The notes beneath the pieces were generated by a model. The model did no database searches, was not told the origin of the DNA, and saw nothing but the letters and a program-made list of their open reading frames with translations. A DNA stretch of 64,000 nt from an uncultured Pseudomonas sp. GTDB taxonomy: Bacteria > Pseudomonadota > Gammaproteobacteria > Pseudomonadales > Pseudomonadaceae. Both the position numbers and the translations under genes were made by a program. This document shows positions 1 to 9,536 of the stretch, piece after piece (the first letter of the stretch is position 1; each line of letters begins with the position of its first letter). Where the stretch lies: assembly GCF_946886105.1 (NCBI RefSeq), contig NZ_CAMPHV010000005.1, positions 62,001 through 126,000 of the forward strand, in the 5' to 3' direction.

Positions 1-2087
1 TCACCGGCGCCTGGCTCGATGGCGCGGCCGTGGCGCTGGCGGATGTCGCCAGCCACGACTTCGGCGGCGGCGCCAACGCCAACCTGCGGGTGCTCAACCG
101 GGTGCTGGATGCCGGCAGCAGCCACAGCCTGCGCCTGACCTATGCGGTCGGCGTGCCCCAGGCCTCGATGGCCGGCTCCTACCTGCCGCAGATCGTCTGG
201 AGCGCCGGGCCGCGGTTGGCGTTCAATTTCGGCTTCACCGACCTCGGCGCCGGGCGTTATCTGGAGGCCTTCGTGCCGGCCAACCTGATCTTCGATCAAT
301 TCGAGCTGAGCCTGCAATTGCAACTGACGGGCACCGCCGTGGCCCATACACCGATCAGCAACGGCAGCGTCAACGATCTGGGCGTCAATCACTGGCGCAT
401 CGACTTCCCGCCGCGCTACAGCGCCTTGTCGCCGCTGCTGGAGCTGCGCGCCAGCGACAGCTTGCAGAGCCACACGCTCAACACGGTACTGCCGGTGTCC
501 GGCACCAATGTGGCGATCAGCACCTGGAAGCTGAGCGGCAACGCCGCCAATCTGGCCAACCAGGCCAATGCCATCGCCGGCTTTCTCGCCGACAATGAGA
601 ACAGCTCGGGTCGCTATATCCACGGCAACCGTTTCACCGCCTTTATCCACCAAGGCGGTATGGAATACGACGGTGGCACCACCACCGGTGTCGGGCCGCT
701 GCGTCACGAGACCTTCCACAGCTGGTGGGCGCGCGGGCTGAAACCGGCCAGCCAGGCCGATGCCTGGTTCGACGAGGCCTGGACCACCTACCACGACAAC
801 GGCGCGGCGGGCGTGCAGCCGTTCAACTTCGCCGAAGCGGCGTTGGCGCTGTGCCCGCGCAACCCGTGGGTGCGGGTCACCCACGGTTCGTCCTACGGTG
901 CCGGCGAACGCTTCTGGAAAGGCATGGCCGCACTGCTCGGCCCCGCGCCTCTGGGCGAGCTGATGCGCAGTTTTTATCTGGCGCGCTACCCACGCCCGGC
1001 GAAGACCGAGGAGCTGGAGTGTTTTCTGCTCGCCCGCGGTGGCAACCCGACCTGCGTGGACGCCTTCCACCGCTTCGTCTACGGCCTGCCCGATCCGTCG
1101 CCGATGGCGGATGTCTGGCTACGCGACGATGCCGCCGACCCTGGCGCCAACGATTGGGCCGGGCGCTTCTGGGATTCGCCGGATCTCTGGGTGCGTAACC
1201 GCGACGACGGCGGCCTGAGCCATCAGAACCTGGAATTCGGCCAGGACAACTGGATCTACGCCCGCGTGCGCAACCGCAGCGCCACGGCCCACGCGCGCCA
1301 TCTGGCGATCAGCTTCAACGTCAAGCAGTACGCCGGCAGTCAGTTCCTCTATCCGGCCGACTTTCTCCCCGCTGCCACTGCCGCGGTGGACTTCGACCTG
1401 GGCCCAGGCGAAACGCGCATTCTCAAAGCGCGCCTGCCGCGTAACGCGGTGCCTCCGGTGGGCAGCCATCCCTGCCTGCTGGCCGCGCTGTTCAGCCGCT
1501 TCGACCACCCGCAGGCGGGGCGCCATGTGTGGCAGCAAAACAACCTGGCGCAGAAGAACCTCAGCGTGGTCGACCTGGCGCCCAACCGTTGGATAGTGCT
1601 GCCCTTCCTGGCCAGCAACCTGCGTGCGCGGCTGTCGCGTACCATGGTCTTCGAGCTGCTCCGGCCCAAGGGGTTGGAGGAGCTGCACGCCAGCCTGTTG
1701 GTGGAAAAACGCGCGCTGCCCACCAAGCTTCGAGCCCACGCGCGGCTGCCGGATGAATTGCACAGCGCGGCCCGCCCGGCTACGCCGCAAACGCTGGATT
1801 GCACCGGCCACGCCGAGGCAGCGAAGCCGTTGGCCGACGCCCTGCTGACCAGCAAAAACCATGAACACCTCGCCGTTGCCTTCCCCACCGCCGTGGAACT
1901 GGACTTCGCCAACGGCCAGCGAGCGCAGTTGCCGCTGCGCCTGCAACCGCTGGAGTCGCAGCGCCTGGGCCTGCGGATCAAGGTGCCGGCGAACGCCAAG
2001 CCGGGCAGCAGCTTTACCCTCGACCTGGTGCAGCGGGAACAGGGCAGGATAGTCGGCGGCGTGGCGCTGCGGATCAATGTGCGCTGA
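1..2087 (+). CDS. HExxH (gluzincin-type) metallopeptidase-like protein, 5' end outside window
   Basis: The frame is open to the left edge, so the N-terminus and any signal peptide are missing; about 695 residues are visible. A zinc site is present: HETFH, encoded from position 705, followed 19 residues later by the E of FDEAW. This is the HExxH...E arrangement of gluzincins, and the HSWW that follows the motif resembles M61-type aminopeptidases. The C-terminal half (from about position 1180) looks like beta-rich domains for surface or periplasmic use, but no specific family was recognised there. The gene stands alone and is followed by REP repeats. The metalloprotease fold is supported by the motif; the substrate is unknown. 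Confidence 0.6.
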   Translation, partial: TGAWLDGAAVALADVASHDFGGGANANLRVLNRVLDAGSSHSLRLTYAVGVPQASMAGSYLPQIVWSAGPRLAFNFGFTDLGAGRYLEAFVPANLIFDQFELSLQLQLTGTAVAHTPISNGSVNDLGVNHWRIDFPPRYSALSPLLELRASDSLQSHTLNTVLPVSGTNVAISTWKLSGNAANLANQANAIAGFLADNENSSGRYIHGNRFTAFIHQGGMEYDGGTTTGVGPLRHETFHSWWARGLKPASQADAWFDEAWTTYHDNGAAGVQPFNFAEAALALCPRNPWVRVTHGSSYGAGERFWKGMAALLGPAPLGELMRSFYLARYPRPAKTEELECFLLARGGNPTCVDAFHRFVYGLPDPSPMADVWLRDDAADPGANDWAGRFWDSPDLWVRNRDDGGLSHQNLEFGQDNWIYARVRNRSATAHARHLAISFNVKQYAGSQFLYPADFLPAATAAVDFDLGPGETRILKARLPRNAVPPVGSHPCLLAALFSRFDHPQAGRHVWQQNNLAQKNLSVVDLAPNRWIVLPFLASNLRARLSRTMVFELLRPKGLEELHASLLVEKRALPTKLRAHARLPDELHSAARPATPQTLDCTGHAEAAKPLADALLTSKNHEHLAVAFPTAVELDFANGQRAQLPLRLQPLESQRLGLRIKVPANAKPGSSFTLDLVQREQGRIVGGVALRINVR

Positions 2088-2094
2088 ACCCCAG

Positions 2095-2116
2095 CCCCGG
2101 ATTGCATCCGAGCTAC
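2095..2116. repeat. REP-type palindromic unit (single)
   Basis: This unit begins CCCCGGATTGCATCC and ends in a GCTAC-type tail, just after the stop codon of the peptidase gene. It belongs to the same family as the units at 2381, 2428, 7239, 11109, 50013, 53201 and 53390. Confidence 0.7.
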
Positions 2117-2161
2117 CGGACCGCACGCTGTGGGTAGGAGCGGGCTTGGCCGCGATTGATC

Positions 2162-2303
2162 GTCCCCACGTTCCAGCGTGGGGACACAGCCCGTGACGCT
2201 TCGCGTCACCAGCCAACAATGGTTGGACGCCTCGGCGCGGGCACGGCAGATATCTATCCGCCAGCCGCTTTGTTGGGCTTCGCTGCGCTCAGCGCCAACC
2301 TAC
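2162..2303. repeat. Cluster of intergenic hairpins and a shared repeat
   Basis: Three structures lie here: a perfect 9-bp stem (GTCCCCACG/CGTGGGGAC, 2162-2185), a 7-bp stem (GTGACGC/GCGTCAC, 2193-2209), and a 32-bp sequence at 2272-2303. The last recurs in inverse orientation, slightly diverged, at 40218-40248. No coding potential was recognised between 2088 and 2683. Confidence 0.6.
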
Positions 2304-2380
2304 CGATCGCCGCTGGCGCCCAGATGGTGGACAAGCCTTCGGCATGTCCTCCCTACGGCGTCGTAGGTCTTGCGCAGCCC

Positions 2381-2449
2381 GTAGCCCGGATGCAATCCGG
2401 GGATCGATTTTACGGCCGCTACCGCTTCCCCGGATTGCATCCGGGCTAC
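2381..2449. repeat. Inverted pair of REP units (BIME-like)
   Basis: A 22-bp unit starting GTAGCCCGGATGC (2381-2402) faces its exact reverse complement (2428-2449) across a 25-bp spacer. Transcribed, the pair would form a long stem-loop. Such pairs are typical of Pseudomonas REP doublets. Confidence 0.8.
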
Positions 2450-2683
2450 AAGAGCGCGCGCTCTGGTCGCGGACACTGCGATCTAGTCGTCCGAGTTCCC
2501 CGCTACCGACCAACGGCGGCTCCGTTCGTCTCCGGACGCTGAATAGCTGCGCCCTTGTGCCGATAATCCAAACGCGTGCCGAGTTGCCGCCAAGCCGGCG
2601 GCTGTTCGCGGGCGGCGCTTCGCTGCCGCGTCGGTTCGCCCCGCCCGGGCGATGTCGTCAAGCTTTCGCCGTTGTGGGTGCAC

Positions 2684-4645
2684 ATGAAACCATCGCTTCT
2701 CGCTCGTCATCGCCGTCTCGTTTATACCCTGGCCTTGAGCCTGGCCCTCGCTGCTGTCGGGATCGCAGCTTATTGGCATGCCAACTCCGCGCCCGACGCC
2801 CCGCCCGAGGATCCATCGGCGGCCATGCTGCAGGCCCTCGAACGCTCCACCGACGCCTGGACGGCCAACCGCCGCGACCTGTCCACCCTGGTCGGCGACA
2901 TGCGCAACGAGCGCATCGCCAGCGCCGCCTTGAGCACCCATGGGATTTACGTCAGCACCGTCGACGGCCAGCACTACTGGCTGGCCGATCAGTCCGGGCG
3001 TATCGGCGAAACCATCCTGCGCGACTACGCCAGCGGCGCCCGACTGTTTCCGGTGGCGCTGTTCGACACCGACGGCGAGCGGCGCTGGTATGACGTGGCG
3101 CTCGGACAATGGCCGTTTTTGCTGTTGCTTCTCGCCGCTCTCGGCTTCGGCGCGTGGCAGCTGCGCCCTTACCCGACATTGAAGCTAGGCACCGGGGTGC
3201 GTTTCGCCGATGTGATCGGCGCCGGCGAAGCCAAGTTGGCTCTGCAGGACGTCACCGCCTACCTGCGCGACCCGGTCGCTTTCGCCGCTCTGGGCGCGCG
3301 GCCGCCCAAGGGCGTGCTGCTGACCGGCGAGCCCGGCACCGGCAAGACCCAGCTGGCCAAGGCCCTGGCCAGCGAGTGCGAGGCGACTTTCATCCAGGTC
3401 AGCGGCAGCGATTTTTCCTCGATGTATTTCGGCGTCGGCATTCAGAAGGTCAAATCGCTGTTTCGCAACGCCCGTAAACATGCGCCCTGCATCATCTTCA
3501 TCGACGAGATCGACGGCATCGGCCGCCGTAGCGAAACCAGCCGCTCCAGCGACGCCGAGGGCAATCGCATCGTCAACCAGTTCCTCACCGAACTCGACGG
3601 TTTCGCCGCCGATAGCGGCGTGTTGATCCTCGGCGCCACCAACTTCCCCAATTCGCTGGACCCGGCCCTGGTACGCGAAGGGCGCTTCGACCGCAGCATT
3701 GCCGTCGGCCTGCCGAGCCTGGCCGAGCGCGAGCAACTGTTCCGCCTGTATGCCGGCAAGATCAAGGCGTGCGCCGAGGTCGATCACCCGCAGTTGGCGC
3801 GCAACAGCGTCGGCCTGACCCCGGCGGCCATCGCCTATATCGTCAACCACGCCGCCCTGCTCGCCGCGCGTAGCCAACGCGGCGAGGTGCTCATGCAGGA
3901 CTTCGTCGACGCCCTGGAAACCTGCCGCATCGGCGAACAGCCGGTGGGCGCCAGCGCGCTGTCGGCCAGCGAGCGCACGCGCATCGCCGTGCACGAGGCC
4001 GGCCACGCCATAGTCGCCGCGGCGCTGAATTGCGGCCGGGTCGAGAAGGTCACCATCCTGCCCCGCGGCCAGGCCCTGGGCGTAACCCTGGTGACCCCGG
4101 CGGAGGACAAACGCCTGCACCTGCAATCCGAACTGCGCGCACGCATCCAGATGCTCCTGGCCGGGCGCGTCGCCGAGCAGCTGCATTTCCACGAAGTCTC
4201 TTCCGGCGCCGGACAGGACCTGCACGAGGCGAGCAAGATCGCCTTGTCGATGGTCGGCGCGTTGGGCATGGGCCCGACGGGCTCGCTACTGAGCTTGCAA
4301 GCGGTGCGCGATGCTCACCTGGAAAGCGACCCGCGCGCAGCCTTGCAAGCGGCCGACGAGTTGCTGCAACAGCTCGAAGGCGAATGCCTGAAGTTGCTGC
4401 AACGCCTCAAGCCGGCGCTGGATCGGATCAGTGCGCGCCTGCTCGAAGAGGAAACCGTCGCCGGCGAAGAAGTGCTGGCAGCGGTCGCCGCGCTGCACCT
4501 CGAACCGCAAGAGCACAGCAACTTCCGCCCCGGCCATGCTCGCCACCTGGAACGCGTGGCGGCCAGCAGCTACGCGCTCGACCCCTTGTTCGATCTGGCG
4601 GTGGACGAGGAAGAACCAGCGCAGCCGGGCCCCGGCATGGCCTGA
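2684..4645 (+). CDS. FtsH-family AAA+ membrane zinc protease (paralogue)
   Basis: A 653-residue membrane-anchored ATP-dependent protease. The start at 2684 is preferred over the longer frame because it gives a basic N-terminus followed at once by a transmembrane helix (about residues 12-28). A periplasmic segment and a second helix (FLLLLLAALGFGAWQ) follow. The AAA+ module has Walker A GEPGTGKT (215-222), Walker B IIFIDEID and a second-region-of-homology segment; the M41 protease site is HEAGH (437-441). The overall plan matches FtsH, which degrades membrane and short-lived cytosolic proteins. It is not in the usual ftsH-folP setting, and the periplasmic and C-terminal parts look divergent, so a second, accessory FtsH is likely. 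Confidence 0.85.
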   Translation: MKPSLLARHRRLVYTLALSLALAAVGIAAYWHANSAPDAPPEDPSAAMLQALERSTDAWTANRRDLSTLVGDMRNERIASAALSTHGIYVSTVDGQHYWLADQSGRIGETILRDYASGARLFPVALFDTDGERRWYDVALGQWPFLLLLLAALGFGAWQLRPYPTLKLGTGVRFADVIGAGEAKLALQDVTAYLRDPVAFAALGARPPKGVLLTGEPGTGKTQLAKALASECEATFIQVSGSDFSSMYFGVGIQKVKSLFRNARKHAPCIIFIDEIDGIGRRSETSRSSDAEGNRIVNQFLTELDGFAADSGVLILGATNFPNSLDPALVREGRFDRSIAVGLPSLAEREQLFRLYAGKIKACAEVDHPQLARNSVGLTPAAIAYIVNHAALLAARSQRGEVLMQDFVDALETCRIGEQPVGASALSASERTRIAVHEAGHAIVAAALNCGRVEKVTILPRGQALGVTLVTPAEDKRLHLQSELRARIQMLLAGRVAEQLHFHEVSSGAGQDLHEASKIALSMVGALGMGPTGSLLSLQAVRDAHLESDPRAALQAADELLQQLEGECLKLLQRLKPALDRISARLLEEETVAGEEVLAAVAALHLEPQEHSNFRPGHARHLERVAASSYALDPLFDLAVDEEEPAQPGPGMA

Positions 4646-4679
4646 GGCGTACCGCGACTGGCCGGCTCCGACGAGCCGC

Positions 4680-5837
4680 TCAGTCCATGGGCAGCTGGCC
4701 GATCAGCGCCGCCAGATAGCAGCTGCCCCCTTCGCTGATTGCCTGCCGTAACGCCTTTTCCGAGGCAGTGGCGAGGCTATGGCTGGCAGCTCGGCAGAAG
4801 CGATAGACCAGTTCGACGATCTCGTCGCGCGCGGGCGCTTGTTGTGTCGTCAGGTCGCAGTGGGCCAGCAGCAGGTAGCGCAGGGTCAGCGTGCGGATCG
4901 CCAGGGTGGCGCCCCATTCGGCCAGGTTCAGGCCGTAATCCTGGCCGGCGCTGGTGGTCGAGATAAACGGAAAACCCGTACGGGTCATCTCGGCGGCGAT
5001 AAAGCGCTTGAGAATCGGCTCCAGCGTTGCGCGTACGTCGGCGCGATAGAGCTCGGCGTAGGCCGGTTTTAGCAGTGCGCGGTTTTCGTCGGCCAGAGCG
5101 CCGAGAACTCGCTGCGGCAATGCCGCCGGTACATTAGGGCCATTCAGGATATCCATCAGCACGCTTACCAGCGGGTCGGCCGCTGGAGGCGTCTCCTGGG
5201 CTGCTGTCTGCCGATAGTCGGCCATCAGCGTGGGCAGCGATTCGGCCCAACCCGAATGCGGCAGGGACGAGAGCCGGCTGGCCATATCGAACAGACGCAT
5301 CAGCGCCTGCTCGGCCGAGACCTCAGGCGCCAAGGCCAACTGCAAAGGCGCATTCACCAGCGCATACCAATCGGCCGCATCCAGGCCCTCGAAGGCCTGG
5401 TTATTGGCATCGCTGAGGTGGAAATCGTCCTGCTGGATTTCGTTCAGGTGGAAGGGATCGTCGCCGAACAGGCAAAGGCGGGTGATTTCCGGGCAGCCCA
5501 TGCTCGCCGATTTCACCAGGGAGCCATTGATCAAACGGAACATACGCGGAAAGTTGGCGCAGATGTTGGACAGCGCCTGCTCGCCGAATTGCGCATGCAC
5601 CTTGCAGCGCCCGCCTTCGAGCGCCACGCAGTGTCCATCGGGCCTCTTGGCGATCTGATAGCCGCCCGCATCCTTGACGATCAGGTTTTCATAGAGCGGC
5701 TGCGCCTGGCCCGACACGCCGCGGTCGCGCTCGCTGATGGAGATACGCCAGTCCTTGCAGCAGGTGTCTTCGCAGCGTTCGGCCAGACAGGAGAAGCGTT
5801 GCACGTAGTTGAAAGCCCTGACGGACACGGCACCCAT
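4680..5837 (-). CDS. fliB: Flagellin lysine-N-methylase (FliB-like)
   Basis: A 385-residue protein. The start at 5837 has a GGAG ribosome-binding site and gives the N-terminus MGAVSVRAF; the longer frame upstream has no such support. A cysteine cluster (C17, C22, C26, C27) is followed by further cysteines in GHCVALEGGRCKVH and NICANFPR, the pattern of the FliB family. Known FliB proteins methylate surface lysines of flagellin. No flagellar genes lie nearby in the window, so the target here is inferred from the family only. It faces away from the TAXI gene on the other strand. Confidence 0.8.
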   Translation of the reverse strand: MGAVSVRAFNYVQRFSCLAERCEDTCCKDWRISISERDRGVSGQAQPLYENLIVKDAGGYQIAKRPDGHCVALEGGRCKVHAQFGEQALSNICANFPRMFRLINGSLVKSASMGCPEITRLCLFGDDPFHLNEIQQDDFHLSDANNQAFEGLDAADWYALVNAPLQLALAPEVSAEQALMRLFDMASRLSSLPHSGWAESLPTLMADYRQTAAQETPPAADPLVSVLMDILNGPNVPAALPQRVLGALADENRALLKPAYAELYRADVRATLEPILKRFIAAEMTRTGFPFISTTSAGQDYGLNLAEWGATLAIRTLTLRYLLLAHCDLTTQQAPARDEIVELVYRFCRAASHSLATASEKALRQAISEGGSCYLAALIGQLPMD

Positions 5838-6160
5838 AAAAATCTCCAGCGGTCGGTTTATTTCCAACTGAGTGGAGATTTGCTGGAAAGCGTTCCCATG
5901 CAGGCAAAACGAGGTCCTCTGCGAGGACCGGTCGGCTGGCGCAGCAGTCTTTCCCATGGCCTCCGCGATAGGCGGACTTTTGCCTATTTGCCCGACAGCA
6001 AGCGCCATTCTCGGCACGATTCCGCCGAGCAAAACCGGCCAACATTCGAGCAGGCCGGCTAGCACGGGAGTTCGCGGCTCTGGCATGCCATCTGCTGTAG
6101 CGCAGAGGCCCGCGCCTGCTGACGCGTAGGCAACCAATAAGAAAAACAAGAGGCCAACTC
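5838..6160. other. Intergenic region between divergent genes
   Basis: This 323-bp gap should carry the promoters of the leftward fliB-like gene and the rightward TAXI gene. No clear sigma-70 boxes, repeats or small gene were recognised, and the open frames here are unsupported extensions of the flanking genes. Confidence 0.4.
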
Positions 6161-7198
6161 ATGCACAACACGACATTCCACTTGCCCGCAATCTCAAGCC
6201 CTGTAACCGGTAACCAGGCCAATGCGCCGTCACAGCCGGCTAACAGGCCTGTTAAACGCTTAGCCCGGCTGACGGCCGCCGCCCTGCTGAGCTTCAGCAC
6301 TGCCACCCTCGCCACGCCCGATACGATCAACATACTGACCGGCGGCACCAGCGGCGTTTACTACCCCATCGGCAATGAGCTTGCGCAGCTGTACAACCAG
6401 CGCATCGCCGGCTCGACAAGCGTGGTGCACGCCACCAAAGCCTCGGTGGAAAACCTCAACCTGCTGCAGATCGCCCGCGGCCAACTCGCCTTCGCCCTCG
6501 GCGATGCGGTGGCCGACGCCTGGCAAGGCAAGCAGGAGGCCGGCTTCAGGGCGCCACGCGACAGACTGCGCGCGATTGCCGCGATCTACCCCAACTACAT
6601 TCAGCTCGTGGCGACCCGCCAATCGGGAATCACGACCCTGGACGACCTCAAGGACAAACGCATATCGGTGGGTGCGCCGCGCTCCGGTACCGAGCTCAAT
6701 GCCCGGGAGATCCTCCAGGCGGCGGGTCTGAGCTATGAGGACATGGGCAAGGTGGTATTCAAGCCCTACGCCGAGTCGCTGGAACTCATCAAACGCGGCC
6801 AACTGGACGCCATCCTGCAGTCCGCCGGGTTGGGCATGGCGGCGATTCGGGAACTGGCCGAGGCGATGCCGATCACCTTCGTACCGATCCCCGCGGAGGT
6901 GGTGGAGAAGATCGGCAACAGCGCCTACCAGCCCAGGTTGATACCGGGCGGTACCTACGCCGGCCAATCGCGCAATGTACCGACCGCGGCCATCGCCAAT
7001 ATCCTGGTCAGCCAGATCAAGGTGCCCGACGACGTGGCCTACCAGATGACCAAGGCGATATTCGAGAACCTCGACAACCTGGCCGAGGCGCACCCCGCCG
7101 CCAACGCGATCAAACTGAGAACTGCCCTCGAGGGCTTGCCCATCCCGCTGCATCCAGGGGCTGAGCGTTTTTACAAAGAGGTCGGGATGCTCAGATAG
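6161..7198 (+). CDS. TAXI-family TRAP transporter periplasmic binding protein
   Basis: A 345-residue protein with an AGAGG ribosome-binding site upstream. After a long N-terminal leader ending near ATLATPDTINI, the mature part opens with ILTGGTSGVYYPIGNE, the hallmark of TAXI solute receptors, which bind small organic acids or amino acids for TRAP permeases. VGAPRSGTELNAREIL and the PGTY-like IPGGTYAGQ segment also fit. No TRAP membrane subunit is adjacent, so it is an orphan receptor. The ligand cannot be inferred. The leader is longer than usual, and the start could lie downstream. Confidence 0.88.
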   Translation: MHNTTFHLPAISSPVTGNQANAPSQPANRPVKRLARLTAAALLSFSTATLATPDTINILTGGTSGVYYPIGNELAQLYNQRIAGSTSVVHATKASVENLNLLQIARGQLAFALGDAVADAWQGKQEAGFRAPRDRLRAIAAIYPNYIQLVATRQSGITTLDDLKDKRISVGAPRSGTELNAREILQAAGLSYEDMGKVVFKPYAESLELIKRGQLDAILQSAGLGMAAIRELAEAMPITFVPIPAEVVEKIGNSAYQPRLIPGGTYAGQSRNVPTAAIANILVSQIKVPDDVAYQMTKAIFENLDNLAEAHPAANAIKLRTALEGLPIPLHPGAERFYKEVGMLR

Positions 7199-7238
7199 GA
7201 GGCCAATGCCGTTCACCTAAACCAGGTGGCGGCATCTT

Positions 7239-7315
7239 GTAGCCCGGATGCAATCCGGGGAGCTTTGGCACTTGCAACGCCGCTCCCGGATTGCGCCAAG
7301 GCTTATCCGGGCTAC
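7239..7315. repeat. REP doublet
   Basis: A GTAGCCCGGATGC-type unit (7239-7260) faces a longer, diverged inverse unit ending in CCGGGCTAC (7284-7315). It lies between the TAXI gene and ppiC. Confidence 0.75.
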
Positions 7316-7432
7316 CAGGCCTCGTATATCTCGTGGGTAGCGCGCAAAGCTCACCCTCTGATCGGGCAGAACCTTTCGAATACCCCACCAATTCCGGTAG
7401 GCTTTGCAGCCTATTCAATAGGAGCATTACCC

Positions 7433-7714
7433 ATGGCCAAAGCCACTGCCCGTCACATCCTGGTTGCAACCGAAGCCAAGTGCAACGAACTGAAAGCCGC
7501 TATCGAAGGCGGTGCCGACTTCGCCCAAGTGGCCAAGGACAACTCCACCTGCCCGTCCAGCCGCGACGGCGGCAACCTCGGTTCTTTCGGCCCGGGCCAG
7601 ATGGTTCGCGAATTCGACACCGTGGTATTCAGCGCGCCGCTGAATGTCGTGCAAGGCCCGGTTAAAACCCAGTTCGGTTACCACCTGCTGGAAGTCACCA
7701 GCCGCCAGGACTGA
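7433..7714 (+). CDS. ppiC: Parvulin-type peptidyl-prolyl cis-trans isomerase C
   Basis: A 93-residue single-domain parvulin with an AGGAG ribosome-binding site 8 bp before the ATG. It shows ARHILVATE, a central GGNLGSFGPGQMV segment and the closing FGYHLLEV, all parvulin core motifs. It lacks a signal peptide, as expected for cytoplasmic PpiC. It catalyses proline isomerisation during protein folding. It is monocistronic, flanked by a REP doublet upstream and a convergent CAP-domain gene downstream. Confidence 0.93.
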   Translation: MAKATARHILVATEAKCNELKAAIEGGADFAQVAKDNSTCPSSRDGGNLGSFGPGQMVREFDTVVFSAPLNVVQGPVKTQFGYHLLEVTSRQD

Positions 7715-7786
7715 GCGCATCTGCTCAACCAACCTCGCAGACGGCACACTCCGTCTGCAAGGCTTACGGCTGCTCGCGCCCGTGGC

Positions 7787-8680
7787 CTAACGCGGCGTGC
7801 CGAACACCTGGGTCCAGTAGATCGCCGCATCGCTCTGCGGGTTGACCGCGTAGGCGGCGCCCATCTCGGTGAAATCCGCATTCATGATATTGAAGCAGTG
7901 CGCCGGGCTGGCCAGCCAACCGGCCACCACCTGCTTCGCCGCCCCCTGCCCCGCGGCGATGTTCTCGCCGATCGATTGCCAGCGGTAGCCCGCACGCGTC
8001 GCCCGTTTGCCCGCCAGGTCGCCGTTCTTGTCCTGGTGGCTGAAATAATTGCGCGTCGCCATGTCGCGGCTATGGGCCAGGGATGTCTGGGCCAGCGCCT
8101 CGTTCCAGGTCAGCGGCGCGGCCGCATCGAAGGCCTGGGAGCCACAGCGGCGGGCTTTAGCGCGCGCCGCATTGACCTGCTCGAGGATTGCCCGCCCCGC
8201 TTGCTGCCAATCGCCCAGATTGCTCGGCAATAGCGGCCGCGCGAGTATCACCTGCCAGCTGTTGCCATCGCGCCGCACCCCGACCTCGGCATACTGCGGG
8301 TCCAGCAAAATGGCGCAGTAGCGTTGCTTCAGCGCGACCAACGCGGCATCCCGACTCGAAGGCCCGGAGACGGCGATCACCTGCGCCGCCGCGGGTTGGT
8401 AACCAGCCTGTTGCAGGGCGCCCTGCAATTGCTCGGCGGACGTCACCCGCTGACGCGCCAGCCGATCGTTCGGCGCCAGCGGGCCCAGCGAGGCGGGTTG
8501 CCGGCCGGCACAGCCTTCCGGCGCCAGACGATAGTCATTGATCGAGGCGACAAAAGCATCGTCGGCGGCCTGCGCCCCGGCCATGCCAAGCATGCCGAGC
8601 ATCGCCACCGCCAAACAGCGCCCGCGCGCCCAGCCGGACCAGCCGCGGGCCTGGAAAAAACAATCCGCTTCAATCGCCAT
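7787..8680 (-). CDS. Secreted CAP (SCP/PR-1-like) domain protein
   Basis: A 297-residue protein. The start at 8680 has a purine-rich GGGAAGAAG upstream and gives an N-terminus that runs into a hydrophobic export segment ending MAGAQAADD. The C-terminal 130 residues are a CAP domain: AHSRDMATRNYFSHQDKNG, then SIGENIAAG and a WLASPAHCFNIMN segment with the conserved histidine and asparagine. The domain before it is unassigned. Bacterial CAP proteins are extracytoplasmic; the role of this one is unknown. Confidence 0.8.
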   Translation of the reverse strand: MAIEADCFFQARGWSGWARGRCLAVAMLGMLGMAGAQAADDAFVASINDYRLAPEGCAGRQPASLGPLAPNDRLARQRVTSAEQLQGALQQAGYQPAAAQVIAVSGPSSRDAALVALKQRYCAILLDPQYAEVGVRRDGNSWQVILARPLLPSNLGDWQQAGRAILEQVNAARAKARRCGSQAFDAAAPLTWNEALAQTSLAHSRDMATRNYFSHQDKNGDLAGKRATRAGYRWQSIGENIAAGQGAAKQVVAGWLASPAHCFNIMNADFTEMGAAYAVNPQSDAAIYWTQVFGTPR

Positions 8681-8795
8681 ATCTTCTTCCCGTTGCAAGT
8701 GGCGGAATCTTGCACCTCGCACGCCGGCTAGACAACGGCACGCCCAGGAACGCCGGGCGGCGCACTGCGCCGCGATCGGCTATCGACAGCCCAGG

Positions 8796-9227
8796 TCATT
8801 TCACCAGCAGCACCGGCACCGACACCTCATGCACGACCCGCGTGGCCACCGAGCCCAACAGCAGGCCGGTGAAGTTGCCCAGGCCGCGGGTGCCCATCAC
8901 CACGGTGTCGCAGTTCAGTTGCTCGACCAGCAGCGCGACCTGCTCGGCGACATTGCCGAGCACGGCATGAGACTGATACTCGATGCCCGCCGAACGCAAT
9001 TGGTCGACCGCCCACTCGAGCGTCTTGGACGCCGCGTCCAACAGCGTTTGCTGCATCTGATCGATCATTTCGGGTGTCACGTACTCGCCATACAGGGTGG
9101 GTTCGAACTGCACGTTGAGCAAATGCACCTGCACAGCCACGGTATGATCGCGGGCAAAATCGATCACATACTGCAGGGCACGCTTCGAGCTGTCCGACCC
9201 ATCGAAAGCCACCAATACCTTGCGCAT
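8796..9227 (-). CDS. Universal stress protein (UspA family)
   Basis: A 143-residue single Usp domain. It opens MRKVLVAFDGSDSS and carries the ATP-binding G-x2-G-x9-G-S/T motif in MGTRGLGNFTGLLLGS. It ends VPVLLVK, like other family members. ATP-binding Usp proteins help cells survive stress and stationary phase. It is transcribed alone, away from the YebC-like gene. Confidence 0.92.
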   Translation of the reverse strand: MRKVLVAFDGSDSSKRALQYVIDFARDHTVAVQVHLLNVQFEPTLYGEYVTPEMIDQMQQTLLDAASKTLEWAVDQLRSAGIEYQSHAVLGNVAEQVALLVEQLNCDTVVMGTRGLGNFTGLLLGSVATRVVHEVSVPVLLVK

Positions 9228-9536
9228 CGTTTGTCTCCTGTTACCGGTTCAGGTTCTAAGGTAGACCCGCTTACCTGCCGCTTGGTTGCCATAACTCACG
9301 CCCCGACCGCGCCGAGCACCCGCCCGCCGCCGACCGACCTGCACGCAAAGGCTCTAGCGCAAGCCTTGTGGGCCATTGCCAGGACGATATGAAAATTGCC
9401 GGGTGCCACCGCGCGTCGAAGGGACTAAAATCGCCCGCCTATAATTCGTCATCCTGCTCCTGTGGCGCTACGGTTCACTCCCGGCGACCCGATACGGCAG
9501 GCAAGCCTCTCCACCGTACAGATCAAGAGAACAGCC

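Noticed and set aside
1119..2219. Long open frames opposite or inside GC-rich genes (for example minus strand 1119-2219, 3185-4225, 36008-region plus strand)
   Set aside because: They mirror a well-supported gene on the other strand, have low-complexity Arg/Ala/Gly-rich products and no family motifs. They are expected in GC-rich DNA.
2576..2683. 36-codon N-terminal extension of the FtsH-like gene
   Set aside because: The extension lies in the noncoding gap, lacks membrane-protein character and pushes the first transmembrane helix inward. The ATG at 2684 fits better.
5256..6062. 268-codon plus-strand frame across the fliB-like gene
   Set aside because: It is antisense to a gene with family cysteine motifs, and its product has no recognisable domain.
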